Shown piece after piece: positions 25,339 through 34,180 of a DNA stretch of 64,000 bases. A program made the translations under genes and the position numbers. Origin of the DNA: Pacificitalea manganoxidans (GTDB taxonomy: Bacteria; Pseudomonadota; Alphaproteobacteria; Rhodobacterales; Rhodobacteraceae); contig NZ_CP021404.1 of NCBI RefSeq assembly GCF_002504165.1, forward strand, positions 744,001 to 808,000. The letters are read 5' to 3'. Each line of letters starts with the position of its first letter. The first letter of the stretch is position 1. The notes beneath the pieces were generated by a model that was not told the DNA's origin, searched no databases, and saw nothing but the letters and a program-made list of their open reading frames with translations.

Positions 25339-26292
25339 TCAGTCGAATGAAAGTGTGAGGCTTGAATGCCATGTCGCACCGGGGGCGAGCCGGGTCCCGG
25401 GGCCGCTGGTGCCGTTAGGGCGCAGATCGCAATTGACCGGCTCCAGCGCGAGGATATTGCGGGCCGGGCGGGCATCCCGCCATGTCTGGATATAGGGCAG
25501 GGTGTCGCCGCGCGTGGTCAGCCGGGCGCCGATGCCAGGCCAACTGCCCAAAGGCGGACGGTGCAGGGTGATCGCCGCGCCGTGGGTTTCGCGGCAGTGC
25601 GGCACATCCGGGGTGCTGGGCGGCGGCTTATCGCCCGCCGCGTCGATCCCCATCAGCCGGTCAGCGCCCAGCCGCACCTCGCATCCCGGCGCGGCGAGAG
25701 GGAAGCCGAAATTCAGATGATAGAGGATCATCATCTCCGCCGGGAGGGCCGAGACATTGGTGACCTCATCCTCGATCATCAGGGAGGCCCCGCCAATGGG
25801 CGCGCTCAGCCGCCGCCGCAGCCGCAGGACGGCTCCGCAGGGCATCGGATGGGTGATCTCGCCGGTGACGTGCAGATGCGGCACGGCGGCGTCCCAATCC
25901 TCGCCCAGCCCGGTCAGCCGCACGGGTGACAAGGCGAGCGTGCCATGCTGCGCCATGCCGTCGCGCGGGGCGCGGACGTTTTCCAAGCCACAGGTTACCA
26001 GAAACCCGGTCAGCGCCCGCTCGCGGTTGTGCTGGTCCCCGGCGGGATGACGCCACCCCACCGGAATGCCCCGGTAATGCAGGCTGCGGATATCAAGACT
26101 GGCGTTTTCCTTGACGTCGAATGTCAGCCCGCCGCCGGTGGAGAACGCGATCAGGGGCTGTCCGGCATCGGGACCATCGCGAAGCGCGATCCGCTGCACC
26201 GAGGCAAGCTGCCGCAAATCGCCAACCATGTCGGGCAGGCGATGCCGCGCCGCGCGGGGCATGTCGGGCATGGGCGCATGGGACTGGATCAC
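25339..26292 (-). CDS. DUF4432 / aldose-1-epimerase-like sugar mutarotase family
   Basis: A 317-residue all-beta protein resembling the DUF4432 branch of galactose-mutarotase-like proteins: ENASLDIRSLHYRGIPVGWRHP, TCGLENVRAP and LYHLNFGFPL. It probably equilibrates the anomers of the sugar released by the sulfatase. The first in-frame start is a GTG at 26292 that overlaps the sulfatase stop (GTGA); the ATG at 26271 is the alternative. It lies between the sulfatase and isomerase genes on the same strand. Confidence 0.78.
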   Translation of the reverse strand: MIQSHAPMPDMPRAARHRLPDMVGDLRQLASVQRIALRDGPDAGQPLIAFSTGGGLTFDVKENASLDIRSLHYRGIPVGWRHPAGDQHNRERALTGFLVTCGLENVRAPRDGMAQHGTLALSPVRLTGLGEDWDAAVPHLHVTGEITHPMPCGAVLRLRRRLSAPIGGASLMIEDEVTNVSALPAEMMILYHLNFGFPLAAPGCEVRLGADRLMGIDAAGDKPPPSTPDVPHCRETHGAAITLHRPPLGSWPGIGARLTTRGDTLPYIQTWRDARPARNILALEPVNCDLRPNGTSGPGTRLAPGATWHSSLTLSFD

Positions 26293-27845
26293 GCCGCTTT
26301 GCGCTCCGCTCGGGCGGCGGTGCTGTCATGCTCCGGCACATCGCCGATTTCGGCCATGCGCGTATCTAGCTTGGACAGCATGTCCGAAAACACCTTCGCA
26401 TAGGCGGGATCATCCGCGACATTGAGCAATTCCAGCGGATCACGGTCGCAATCGAACAGTTCCCATTCCGGCGGCTCGTCCGGGCCGTGGGCACCGGGTT
26501 GGTCCAGATCGGAATTATACCAGTAGATCAGCTTATAGCGGTGGCTGCGCAGGCCGTAATGTGCCCAGGCGTTGTGATGCTCGTCCTTGTGCATCCAATA
26601 GCGGTGATAGGCGCTGTCGGGCCAATCGGGGCCGGTGGTGCCTTCCAGCAGCGGGCGCATCGAGCGGCCTTGCATATAGCTCGGCACCGGCAGGCCCGCG
26701 TAATCCAGAAAGGTGGGCGCGAAATCGACATTGGTTGCCATGTCCTTGGCCACCGTGCCGGGTGCGATTGCGGCGGGGTAACGGATCAGGAACGGCATTT
26801 GCAGCGATTCCTCATACATGAACCGTTTGTCGAACCAGCCATGTTCCCCAAGGAAGAACCCCTGATCCGAGGTGTAGATGACGATGGTGTTTTCGGCGAG
26901 GCCTTCGGCATCCAGCCAGTCCAGCATGCGTCCGACATTCTCATCGACGGCGTGGATCGTGGCGAGGTAGCGCTTCATGTAGCGTTGATATTTGAAGAGG
27001 GCGAGTTCCTCTTCGGTCTCGAAGGTGTAGTTCTCGCCGGTGTGCCGGTCGATCAGGACCAGCCCGCGCGGATCGTCGGGATGCGGCACGCGGCGGTCGG
27101 TGTCGCCGGGCACGCACAGCTCGCCCACTTCCGCGCCGCCTTCGGGCTGCACCAGCCCCAGATCGGCGTATTTCAGATCCATCCGCACCCGCATCCGGGC
27201 CTCGCGCGCGGCACGGGCCCGGTTGGCGTAATCGTCGTTATAGGTTTCGGGCACCGTGATATCGCGCCCCTCGAACATGTCGCGGTCGCGCGGGTGCGGC
27301 TCGAAATTGCGGTGCGGGGCCTTGTGATGGCACATCAGGAAGAAGGGGCGGTCGGGATCGCGGTCCCTTAGCCAGCCGAGGCTTTTGTCGGTGATGATGT
27401 CGGTGACATAGCCCGGCTCGGTCCGCTCTTCGCCCATCTCGATCATCAGCGGATCGAAATATTCGCCCTGTCCCGGCAGCACCGACCAATAGTCAAAGCC
27501 TGTAGGCTCATGGGGCGTGCCTTCGCCCAAGTGCCATTTGCCGATCATGGCGGTCTGATACCCGGACTGGCGCAGATGCTTGGCCACATTGGGCCAGCGG
27601 TTGTCGATATGGGTGTCGAGCGTGGTGACGCCGTTCACATGATTATAGGTGCCCGTCAGGATCGCGGCACGGCTGGGCGTGCAGATCGAATTGGTCACAT
27701 AGCAGTGGTCGAGCCGCATCCCTTCGTTCGCGATTCGGTCGATGCCGGGAGTGGAATTGAGTCCGTGGCCATAGGCCGATATCGCCTTTGAGGCGTGATC
27801 GTCGGACATGATAAACAGGATATTCGGTCTCAACTTGGGCTCCAT
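26289..27845 (-). CDS. Type I sulfatase (formylglycine-dependent)
   Basis: A 518-residue alkaline-phosphatase-superfamily sulfatase. The metal aspartates are in IMSDDH (D15, D16), the modification motif is SICTPSRAAILTG (C55-T-P-S-R), and TSDQGFFLGEHGW gives the later metal and sulfate contacts. C55 must be oxidised to formylglycine for activity, and the enzyme for this is encoded at 32962-33930 in the same locus. No signal peptide is visible, so it should act in the cytoplasm after uptake of the sulfated sugar. A TTG at 27833 with GGAG six bases upstream is an alternative start. Confidence 0.92.
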   Translation of the reverse strand: MEPKLRPNILFIMSDDHASKAISAYGHGLNSTPGIDRIANEGMRLDHCYVTNSICTPSRAAILTGTYNHVNGVTTLDTHIDNRWPNVAKHLRQSGYQTAMIGKWHLGEGTPHEPTGFDYWSVLPGQGEYFDPLMIEMGEERTEPGYVTDIITDKSLGWLRDRDPDRPFFLMCHHKAPHRNFEPHPRDRDMFEGRDITVPETYNDDYANRARAAREARMRVRMDLKYADLGLVQPEGGAEVGELCVPGDTDRRVPHPDDPRGLVLIDRHTGENYTFETEEELALFKYQRYMKRYLATIHAVDENVGRMLDWLDAEGLAENTIVIYTSDQGFFLGEHGWFDKRFMYEESLQMPFLIRYPAAIAPGTVAKDMATNVDFAPTFLDYAGLPVPSYMQGRSMRPLLEGTTGPDWPDSAYHRYWMHKDEHHNAWAHYGLRSHRYKLIYWYNSDLDQPGAHGPDEPPEWELFDCDRDPLELLNVADDPAYAKVFSDMLSKLDTRMAEIGDVPEHDSTAARAERKAA

Positions 27846-27871
27846 CCCTGATCAAACGTCGTGGTCGAGTG

Positions 27872-27900
27872 TTGACCATTTTCTCAAATATGGTAATAAC
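27872..27900 (+). promoter_or_regulatory. Candidate promoter and IclR operator of the sulfated-sugar locus
   Basis: TTGACC (27872-27877) and AATAAC (27895-27900) are 17 bases apart. The 20-base dyad starting at 27875 has arms ACCATTTT and AAATATGGT that pair with one mismatch and fill the space between the two boxes. It lies between the divergent sulfatase and IclR genes, so one bound regulator could control both directions. Confidence 0.5.
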
Positions 27901-27923
27901 AAAACTAAATATAGGAATCAAGA

Positions 27924-28691
27924 ATGTCTGGAGCCTCAAGCAGAGTGGTCGCGATCCTCGAAGTCCTCAGCGGACCGGACGGGGGAGAATTGACCGCGCA
28001 GGAAGTGGTCGACCGTGCGGGCCTGCCCGTATCCACGGGCTATCGCATCCTGACCGAGCTTCAGGATCTGGGGCTGGTGCATCGCGGGGCAGGGCGGCGC
28101 ATTCTCGCAAACTTTAGCTTTGAGCGGCGTCTGCATTGTCCGGGGTTCGATCCCAAGGAACTGGCCGATGCCTGCGCGGATCTGAGCGAGTGCCTGACAT
28201 CCGCCGCCGAGATCGTGGTTCTGAGCGGGCACAACATGCTGTGGCACATTGTGCAGCAGCATCCCAAGCAGGCAATCCGGCTGCGTGCCTATCCGGGTTT
28301 TACCCGCGGGGCCTACGAGCTTGACAGCATTTCGCGGCTGGCACTGGCCCATCGGTCCTTCGAGGTGCTGGAGAAATCGTGGGATACGGGCGCGTTCTAC
28401 ACGCCCGGCGTCGACCGGCGGTCGCTCGACTGGGCCGAAGCGCGGGAGATGATCGCAGCGGTCGATCCCGACGACATGCAATATGACATGATGGGCAACG
28501 CCAAGGGCACCCGCCGCTACTGCGTCGCGATCCACGGATCGGATGGCAAGATGGTGTGCCTGCTCACCGTGGCCGAAGCCGCGACGCCGCTGCGCGAGGA
28601 GGCACAGCACGTCGCGAATGTGCGGGCCCATCTTATGGCCCGGAAATCCAAGATTGAGAGCGCGTTTTCAGACCCGGCCCAAACCGGCTGA
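27924..28691 (+). CDS. IclR-family transcriptional regulator
   Basis: A 255-residue protein with an IclR winged HTH (LTAQEVVDRAGLPVSTGYRIL, about 22-42) and effector domain. The gene is divergent from the sulfatase operon and 30 bases upstream of the sugar-binding protein gene, so it most likely controls the whole locus. The ligand is presumably the imported sugar or an early product. Confidence 0.88.
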   Translation: MSGASSRVVAILEVLSGPDGGELTAQEVVDRAGLPVSTGYRILTELQDLGLVHRGAGRRILANFSFERRLHCPGFDPKELADACADLSECLTSAAEIVVLSGHNMLWHIVQQHPKQAIRLRAYPGFTRGAYELDSISRLALAHRSFEVLEKSWDTGAFYTPGVDRRSLDWAEAREMIAAVDPDDMQYDMMGNAKGTRRYCVAIHGSDGKMVCLLTVAEAATPLREEAQHVANVRAHLMARKSKIESAFSDPAQTG

Positions 28692-28721
28692 TCCGCGCGA
28701 AGGTTTAACAGGGAGGATACC

Positions 28722-29978
28722 ATGAAGTTCACGATACCAGCACTGGCCACGGCGGTGGCGCTGACGGCGATGCCCGCGTTCTCGGCGGAGCTTGTCCTGT
28801 CGATCGGATCGCGCGGCTACGGCCCGGCGGTTGATCGCAACCTTGCCCGCTACGAAGAAATGCACCCCGATGTCAGCATCGAGTGGAACAAGGTCTCGGA
28901 CGTTCCGGGCGAGACGCGCAAACTTTACGTCACCAGCCTGACCGCGCAGAGCCCGACGCCCGATATTTTCGCGGTCGATGTGATCTGGGCTGGCGAGTTC
29001 GCGCAGCGCGGTTGGCTGGAGCCGCTCAACGGTCTGCTCGACGAGGAAACCATCGGCGCGTTCAACCCCTCGCTGCTGGCAGCCTCCACCGTGGATGACA
29101 AAGTGCATGCCTTGCCGCTTTACGCCGATGGCATCCATTTCTTCTACCGCTCCGACCTGCTGGAGAAATACGGCCTCGACGTGCCGCAGACATGGGAAGA
29201 CGTGGTCGCGGCCTCGAACACCATCACCGAAGGGGAGGCCAACCCGCAGTTCTATGGCTTTGTGTCCATGTGGGCAAAGATCGAAGGCCTGTTCATGAAC
29301 TGGCTGGCCTTTGCCAATGGCAATGGCGGCGGCTTCTACGATGCCGAGGGCAATGTCGCGGTGAACTCGCCCGCCAATATCGAGGCGACGCAGTTCATGG
29401 TAGACCTGCTGCACGAGCACCGCATGGCACCCGATTCCATCCTTAACGCCCGTCCCGACGATGCGCGCACGCTGTTTCAGCAGGGCCGCGCCGCGTTCCT
29501 GATGGTTCAGGATTTCGTCTATGCGCCGCTCAGCGCGGAAAACAGCCCCGTCGCCGGGAAGTTCGATTTCACCCGCGTGCCCTATTTCGAAGGCCACGAG
29601 GACGCGAATTCGACCACGATGGGCGGCTGGTTCCTGGGCATCAATCCCAACAGCGAAAACAAAGAAGCCGCGGCGGATTTCCTTGCTGATTTCACCGCCA
29701 AGGAGCAGCAGCTGACCGCAGCGGTCGAAGACAACCGGGCCCCCACCATTCAGGCCGTCTATGATGACGAGGCGATGGCCGGGAACGAGACGCTGGCGAA
29801 GTTCGGCAAGAACTACGACTTCGGCGTGGTGCGCCCGTCGGCTGGAACCGGCAGCGACTACCCCCGCGTGTCCGAGATCATGCAGCTCGAAATCACCAAC
29901 GCCCTGCACCAGCAAAAGACGGTGGAAGAGGCGCTGAACGACGCGCAGGCGGAGCTTGAGGCCCTGCTGGCCGACTGA
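28722..29978 (+). CDS. Sugar ABC transporter substrate-binding protein (family 1)
   Basis: A 418-residue periplasmic binding protein of the MalE/UgpB class with a Sec signal (MKFTIPALATAVALTAMPAFSA). VLSIGSRGYGP, FAVDVIWAGEFAQRGWLEPL and MGGWFLGINPNSENK are family-typical blocks. GGGAGGA lies just before the ATG. It delivers sugar to the permeases encoded at 30059-31781. Given the sulfatase and formylglycine enzyme nearby, the ligand may be a sulfated saccharide (inference). Confidence 0.9.
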   Translation: MKFTIPALATAVALTAMPAFSAELVLSIGSRGYGPAVDRNLARYEEMHPDVSIEWNKVSDVPGETRKLYVTSLTAQSPTPDIFAVDVIWAGEFAQRGWLEPLNGLLDEETIGAFNPSLLAASTVDDKVHALPLYADGIHFFYRSDLLEKYGLDVPQTWEDVVAASNTITEGEANPQFYGFVSMWAKIEGLFMNWLAFANGNGGGFYDAEGNVAVNSPANIEATQFMVDLLHEHRMAPDSILNARPDDARTLFQQGRAAFLMVQDFVYAPLSAENSPVAGKFDFTRVPYFEGHEDANSTTMGGWFLGINPNSENKEAAADFLADFTAKEQQLTAAVEDNRAPTIQAVYDDEAMAGNETLAKFGKNYDFGVVRPSAGTGSDYPRVSEIMQLEITNALHQQKTVEEALNDAQAELEALLAD

Positions 29979-30006
29979 CCCGACCCGTTCGCGCATTTCT
30001 CGATCT

Positions 30007-30029
30007 CCCGGCGGCATCTGGCCGCCGGG
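30007..30029 (+). terminator. Intercistronic hairpin after the sugar-binding protein gene
   Basis: A perfect 9-bp stem (30007-30015 with 30021-30029) and a 5-base loop lie in the 80-bp gap between the binding protein and the first permease. No T run follows; it is likely a partial attenuator or mRNA stabiliser that keeps binding-protein levels above those of the permeases. Confidence 0.55.
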
Positions 30030-30058
30030 CTGACCGCTTACACCCAAACGGTGGACCC

Positions 30059-30952
30059 ATGAACAGCATCACCTCCCCGCTCGACAGGCGCAGGCACCTG
30101 ACCGGCATCGCCTTTATCACGCCGACCATGCTCGTGATCATCGCGATCCTCGTCTATCCGATCCTGCAATCCATCATGTTGAGCTTTGGCCAGTCCAGCA
30201 TCGACGGCTCCGAGCCCTATCAGTTCGTCGGGCTGAAGCATTACGCCGCGCTGGCGCAAAGCGAACGGTTCTGGAATTCGCTCTGGGTGACGCTGCTGTT
30301 CACCGGCCTGTCGATCCCGCTGGAATTGGCGATGGGCATCGGGCTTGCCGTTCTGATGAACGAGCATTTCAAATTCAAGGGCATCGCACGGCTGGCCGTG
30401 CTGTTCCCATGGGCGCTGCCCACCGCGCTGAACACGCTGATGTGGCGCTGGATGTATAATACCGACTACGGCCTGTTCAACGCCGCCGCATTGCAAAGCG
30501 GGCTGGTGGACCGGCCCATCAACTGGCTGGGCGACGAAACGCTTGCGATGGGGTCGATGGTTGTGGTCGCCGTATGGAAAACATCGTCGTTCATGGCGCT
30601 GATCATTCTGGCGGGGCTGCAATCCATCCCGCGCGAGCTTTACGAAGCGGGGCGCATGGATGGGATGACCCGCTGGCAGGAATTTCGCGTCATCACCCTG
30701 CCGCTGCTGAAGGGGCCGATCCTCGTCGCGCTGATCGTGCGGTCGATGGATGCGCTGCGCACCTTCGAGTTGCCGTTCAACCTGACGGATGGCGGGCCGG
30801 TCACGGCGACCGAAAGTCTGTCGCTCTATGCCTATAAGGTGATCTTCGACTTCATCGAGTTCAACTATGGCGCGGCCATCGTGGTTGTGCAGTTCCTCGT
30901 CATCTTTGCGATGAGCCTGCTCTACATCCTCACCCTGCGGAACAAGGACTGA
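30059..30952 (+). CDS. Sugar ABC transporter permease, MalF/UgpA type
   Basis: A 297-residue membrane protein of six predicted helices. The coupling loop is ELYEAGRMDGMTRWQEFRVI, the EAA motif of carbohydrate permeases. It pairs with the MalG-type protein that starts 4 bases after its stop. Confidence 0.92.
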   Translation: MNSITSPLDRRRHLTGIAFITPTMLVIIAILVYPILQSIMLSFGQSSIDGSEPYQFVGLKHYAALAQSERFWNSLWVTLLFTGLSIPLELAMGIGLAVLMNEHFKFKGIARLAVLFPWALPTALNTLMWRWMYNTDYGLFNAAALQSGLVDRPINWLGDETLAMGSMVVVAVWKTSSFMALIILAGLQSIPRELYEAGRMDGMTRWQEFRVITLPLLKGPILVALIVRSMDALRTFELPFNLTDGGPVTATESLSLYAYKVIFDFIEFNYGAAIVVVQFLVIFAMSLLYILTLRNKD

Positions 30953-30956
30953 GCGC

Positions 30957-31781
30957 ATGAAAACTCGCCCCCGTTTCGGACTTTACGCCTTGGTCATCCT
31001 GTCGGTCGTGGTGTCGTTCCTGCCGATCATCTGGCTGATCCTGACCTCGCTGAAAACGACCGAAGGCATCTATGCGTGGCCGCCGCAATACATCCCGCAG
31101 CCCTTCACGCTCAAGAACTACATCAACATCTTTACCAATTCTCCGGAGCTGCTGCTTTACGTCGTCAACAGCTTCATCGTGGCGCTGGGCTGCACCGTGC
31201 TGGCGCTGACCTTCGGCGGTATGGCGGGCTACGCCCTGTCGCGGCTGGGCATGCGCCGGGCCGGGGTGCTGATGGTGCTGATCCTTGCGGTGTCGATGTT
31301 TCCGCCGGTGTCGCTGCTGCCGTCGCTGTTCCAGAACTTCCTCAGCCTTGGCCTGCTGAACACCTATACCGGCCTCATCATCGCGCATACGGGGCTGTTC
31401 CTGCCCTTCACCGTGTGGATGCTGGCCAGCTATTTCGCGACCCTCCCCGGCGAAATCGAGGAGGCCGCGCGCATGGATGGCATGGGCGTGTTCCGGATCT
31501 TCTGGTCGATCGTCATTCCGCTGTCGTGGCCGGGCTTCGTGGCGACCGGGCTGATCGTGTTCATCTTCTCGTGGAACGAGTTTCCACTGGCGCTGGTGCT
31601 GATGACGCAGAACGCCATGCGCACCGCCCCGGTCGGGATCTCGCTCTATCCGGGTGAATATGCCTTCCCGTGGGAGACGATTTCGACTGCGACGGTGCTC
31701 GCCATCGTGCCGATCCTCGTCATCACCGCCATCTTCCAGAAACAGATCGTCGGCGGGCTGACCGCAGGCGCAGGTAAGTGA
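30957..31781 (+). CDS. Sugar ABC transporter permease, MalG/UgpE type
   Basis: A 274-residue membrane protein of about six helices. The coupling loop is EIEEAARMDGMGVFRIFWSI. It forms the channel with the preceding permease. Its stop overlaps a GTG that could start the ATPase gene, so the unit is tightly coupled. Confidence 0.92.
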   Translation: MKTRPRFGLYALVILSVVVSFLPIIWLILTSLKTTEGIYAWPPQYIPQPFTLKNYINIFTNSPELLLYVVNSFIVALGCTVLALTFGGMAGYALSRLGMRRAGVLMVLILAVSMFPPVSLLPSLFQNFLSLGLLNTYTGLIIAHTGLFLPFTVWMLASYFATLPGEIEEAARMDGMGVFRIFWSIVIPLSWPGFVATGLIVFIFSWNEFPLALVLMTQNAMRTAPVGISLYPGEYAFPWETISTATVLAIVPILVITAIFQKQIVGGLTAGAGK

Positions 31782-31792
31782 GACCCCTGACC

Positions 31793-32878
31793 ATGACCGA
31801 AGTAAAACTGGACCGTATCGGCAAATCCTATGGCGCCGTCGAGGCCGTGCAGCAATTCGATCTGACCATTCGGGAGGGCGAGTTTCTGGTGCTGCTGGGG
31901 CCGTCGGGCTGCGGCAAGTCGACAACGCTGCGCATGATCGCGGGGCTGGAAAGCATCACACGGGGCGATCTGCTGATCGGCGGCAAACGCATGAATGATG
32001 TCGATCCAAAGGATCGCGGCGTAGCAATGGTGTTTCAGAACTACGCGCTCTACCCGCACAAGACGGTGTTCGACAACATGGCCATGGCGCTAAAGCTGCA
32101 GAAGGTCGACGCCGCCGAAATCCGGGACCGGGTCGGGCGCACCGCCGAAATGCTGGGGCTGACCGATTATCTGAACCGCAAACCTGCGGCCTTGTCGGGC
32201 GGGCAGCGGCAGCGCGTCGCCATTGGCCGGGCCATCGTGCGGACGCCGAGCGTGTTTCTGTTCGATGAGCCGCTGTCGAACCTCGATGCGAAGCTGCGGG
32301 TCAAGATGCGGATGGAATTGCAGGAACTGCATGCGCGGCTTGGGGCGACCTCGGTCTATGTGACCCACGATCAGGTGGAGGCCATGACCCTTGCCGATCG
32401 GATCGTCATCATGAATGGCGGCGTCGTGGCGCAGGTGGGCACCCCGCGCGAGGTCTATGACCGTCCGGCGAATGAATTCGTGGCGGGGTTCGTGGGCAGC
32501 CCGGCGATGAACTTCCTCGATCTGCGGCGGGACGATACCGGGCGCTGGATCAGCGATTGCGGCAGCATGGTTCTGGCGAGCCTGCCGGTCGATGCGGGCG
32601 CGCGGCAGCATGTGCGACTTGGCGTGCGTCCCGAGCATATCGAGGTTTCGGCGGATGGGGGCGCGGGCGCGGGCGAGGCTGGCTACCGCGCCGAGGTGCT
32701 GTTGGATGAATTGCTGGGCGCGGATGCGCTGCTGAGCCTTGGCATTGGGCAGGCGCGGCTGTTGGCCCGTGTCGGCGGTCTTGCCCATCCGGTGAAAGGT
32801 GACGCAGTGACGATCCGCCTCAACCCCGCGCAGCTGCATGTCTTCGACGCCGATACCGGGGCGGCGATCCGCGCCTGA
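31793..32878 (+). CDS. Sugar ABC transporter ATP-binding protein, UgpC/MalK type
   Basis: A 361-residue ATPase with Walker A GPSGCGKST, signature LSGGQRQR, Walker B VFLFDEPLSNLD and H-loop VTHDQ, then a C-terminal TOBE domain (GVRPEHIEVS). I prefer the ATG at 31793 because MTEVKLDRIGKSYG is the normal start of this family; a GTG at 31778 overlapping the permease stop is the alternative. It powers sugar uptake by the preceding subunits. Confidence 0.92.
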   Translation: MTEVKLDRIGKSYGAVEAVQQFDLTIREGEFLVLLGPSGCGKSTTLRMIAGLESITRGDLLIGGKRMNDVDPKDRGVAMVFQNYALYPHKTVFDNMAMALKLQKVDAAEIRDRVGRTAEMLGLTDYLNRKPAALSGGQRQRVAIGRAIVRTPSVFLFDEPLSNLDAKLRVKMRMELQELHARLGATSVYVTHDQVEAMTLADRIVIMNGGVVAQVGTPREVYDRPANEFVAGFVGSPAMNFLDLRRDDTGRWISDCGSMVLASLPVDAGARQHVRLGVRPEHIEVSADGGAGAGEAGYRAEVLLDELLGADALLSLGIGQARLLARVGGLAHPVKGDAVTIRLNPAQLHVFDADTGAAIRA

Positions 32879-32961
32879 TCCCGGCCCTGGAGCGATCTGT
32901 TTGGCAAGCGTCGGTGATCCGCGCATAAAGACGCCATCGCGCAGGACGGGGGCACGGACAT

Positions 32962-33930
32962 ATGGAACGGAGTGACGATCATACGGACGGCCCCACCGGG
33001 GGATGCTGCGCGCCGGCATCCCGGCAGGCCGCCGCGCCTGCCATTCCCCCCATGCCGGACCGGGCGACCGCCGCCCCCCATCCCCTCCGCGCCAGCGCGC
33101 TACGGGTTGAGGGTGGCCGGGCGCTTGTCGGCACCGCCACGCCGCGTCTGCCGCAGGATGGCGAAAGCCCTCTGCGGCGGGTCACGCTCAAACCCTATCT
33201 GCTGAGCCCGACCACCGTCACCAATGCCGATTTCGCCGCGTTCATCGACGCGACGGGCTACCGGACAGAGGCCGAGAGGTTCGGCTGGTCGTTTGTGTTC
33301 TGGGCGCAGGTGCCGCCCCATGTCGATGCCCCGCACGGGGTGGTCGGTGTGGAATGGTGGCGCCGGGTGGATGGGGCCGACTGGCGCAACATCAACGGTC
33401 CCGACACCGCCGAGGCATGGCATCCCGACCACCCGGTGGTGCATGTGTCATGGAACGATGCCCGCGCCTTTGCCCATTGGGCCGGGGGCCGGTTGCCGAG
33501 CGAAGCGGAGTGGGAACACGCCGCGCGCGGCGGGCTGGGGGATGTGGCCTACCCGTGGGGGGACACCGACCCTGATGACCGTGACTTCCAGCCCTGCAAC
33601 ATCTGGCAGGGGGATTTCCCGGCTCGGAACCTTGGGCTCGATGGCTATGCGACAACCGCGCCTGCGCGCGCCTTCGCGCCCAATGGCTACGGGTTTTACA
33701 ACATGGTCGGCAATGTCTGGGAATGGACGGCGGAGCCGTTCCGCATCCGCTCCGTCAAGCGGGCGGTGCAGGCGCGCATGGCGCAAATGAAGGGCTATAA
33801 GCTGTCCAAGGGCGGCTCGTTCCTGTGTCACGCAAGCTATTGCTGGCGTTACCGCATCGCGGCGCGGTCGGGCAACTCCCCGGACAGCACCACGACCCAT
33901 CACGGCTTCCGGCTGGCGTTTGATGTCTGA
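32962..33930 (+). CDS. Formylglycine-generating enzyme (SUMF1/FGE family)
   Basis: A 322-residue FGE-sulfatase-domain protein. RLPSEAEWEHAARGG and MVGNVWEWTAEPF are family blocks, and the catalytic segment GGSFLCHASYCWRYR carries both cysteines (C289 and C294) of true copper-dependent FGEs, followed by ARSGNSPDS and GFRLAF. Many SUMF1-like proteins lack this pair, so this one should be active. It oxidises the CTPSR cysteine of sulfatases to formylglycine. It is the last gene of the sugar ABC operon, in the same locus as the sulfatase at 26289-27845, its evident partner. The first 40 residues are low-complexity; the start could also be at residue 31. Confidence 0.93.
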   Translation: MERSDDHTDGPTGGCCAPASRQAAAPAIPPMPDRATAAPHPLRASALRVEGGRALVGTATPRLPQDGESPLRRVTLKPYLLSPTTVTNADFAAFIDATGYRTEAERFGWSFVFWAQVPPHVDAPHGVVGVEWWRRVDGADWRNINGPDTAEAWHPDHPVVHVSWNDARAFAHWAGGRLPSEAEWEHAARGGLGDVAYPWGDTDPDDRDFQPCNIWQGDFPARNLGLDGYATTAPARAFAPNGYGFYNMVGNVWEWTAEPFRIRSVKRAVQARMAQMKGYKLSKGGSFLCHASYCWRYRIAARSGNSPDSTTTHHGFRLAFDV

Positions 33931-33949
33931 ACCCCGCGCCATATCAGCT

Positions 33950-33978
33950 TTGACCCAGCACGCCGCATGCTTTAACAA
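33950..33978 (+). promoter_or_regulatory. Sigma-70-type promoter for the FMN riboswitch and ribH
   Basis: TTGACC (33950-33955) and TAACAA (33973-33978) have an exact 17-base spacer. Transcription would start near 33985, at the 5' base of riboswitch helix P1. Confidence 0.65.
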
Positions 33979-33984
33979 AGGTGC

Positions 33985-34110
33985 CATTCTCAGGGCGGGG
34001 TGAAATTCCCCACCGGCGGTTATAGCCCGCGAGCGCCATCCTTTGGGGTGGGTCAGCAGACACCGGTGAAATTCCGGGGCCGACGGTCATAGTCCGGATG
34101 GGAGAGAATG
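33985..34110 (+). ncRNA. FMN riboswitch (RFN element)
   Basis: The conserved RFN blocks are present in order: CATTCTCAGGGCGGGGTGAA, then TTCCCCACCGGCGGT, CAGCAGACACCGGTGAAATT, CCGACGGTCATAGTCCGGAT and GGGAGAGAATG. Helix P1 pairs CATTCTC (33985-33991) with GAGAATG (34104-34110). It lies 70 bases upstream of ribH. The downstream segment has a short GGCC-GAA-GGCC hairpin and AAGGA before the ATG, so control is probably at translation initiation, with FMN lowering ribH expression. Confidence 0.95.
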
Positions 34111-34180
34111 GGTGTTCGGCATAAGCGGCCGAAGGCCCTCTGCGCTCTGGGATCTTGTCATGTGGAAAGGATCTTGAGCT

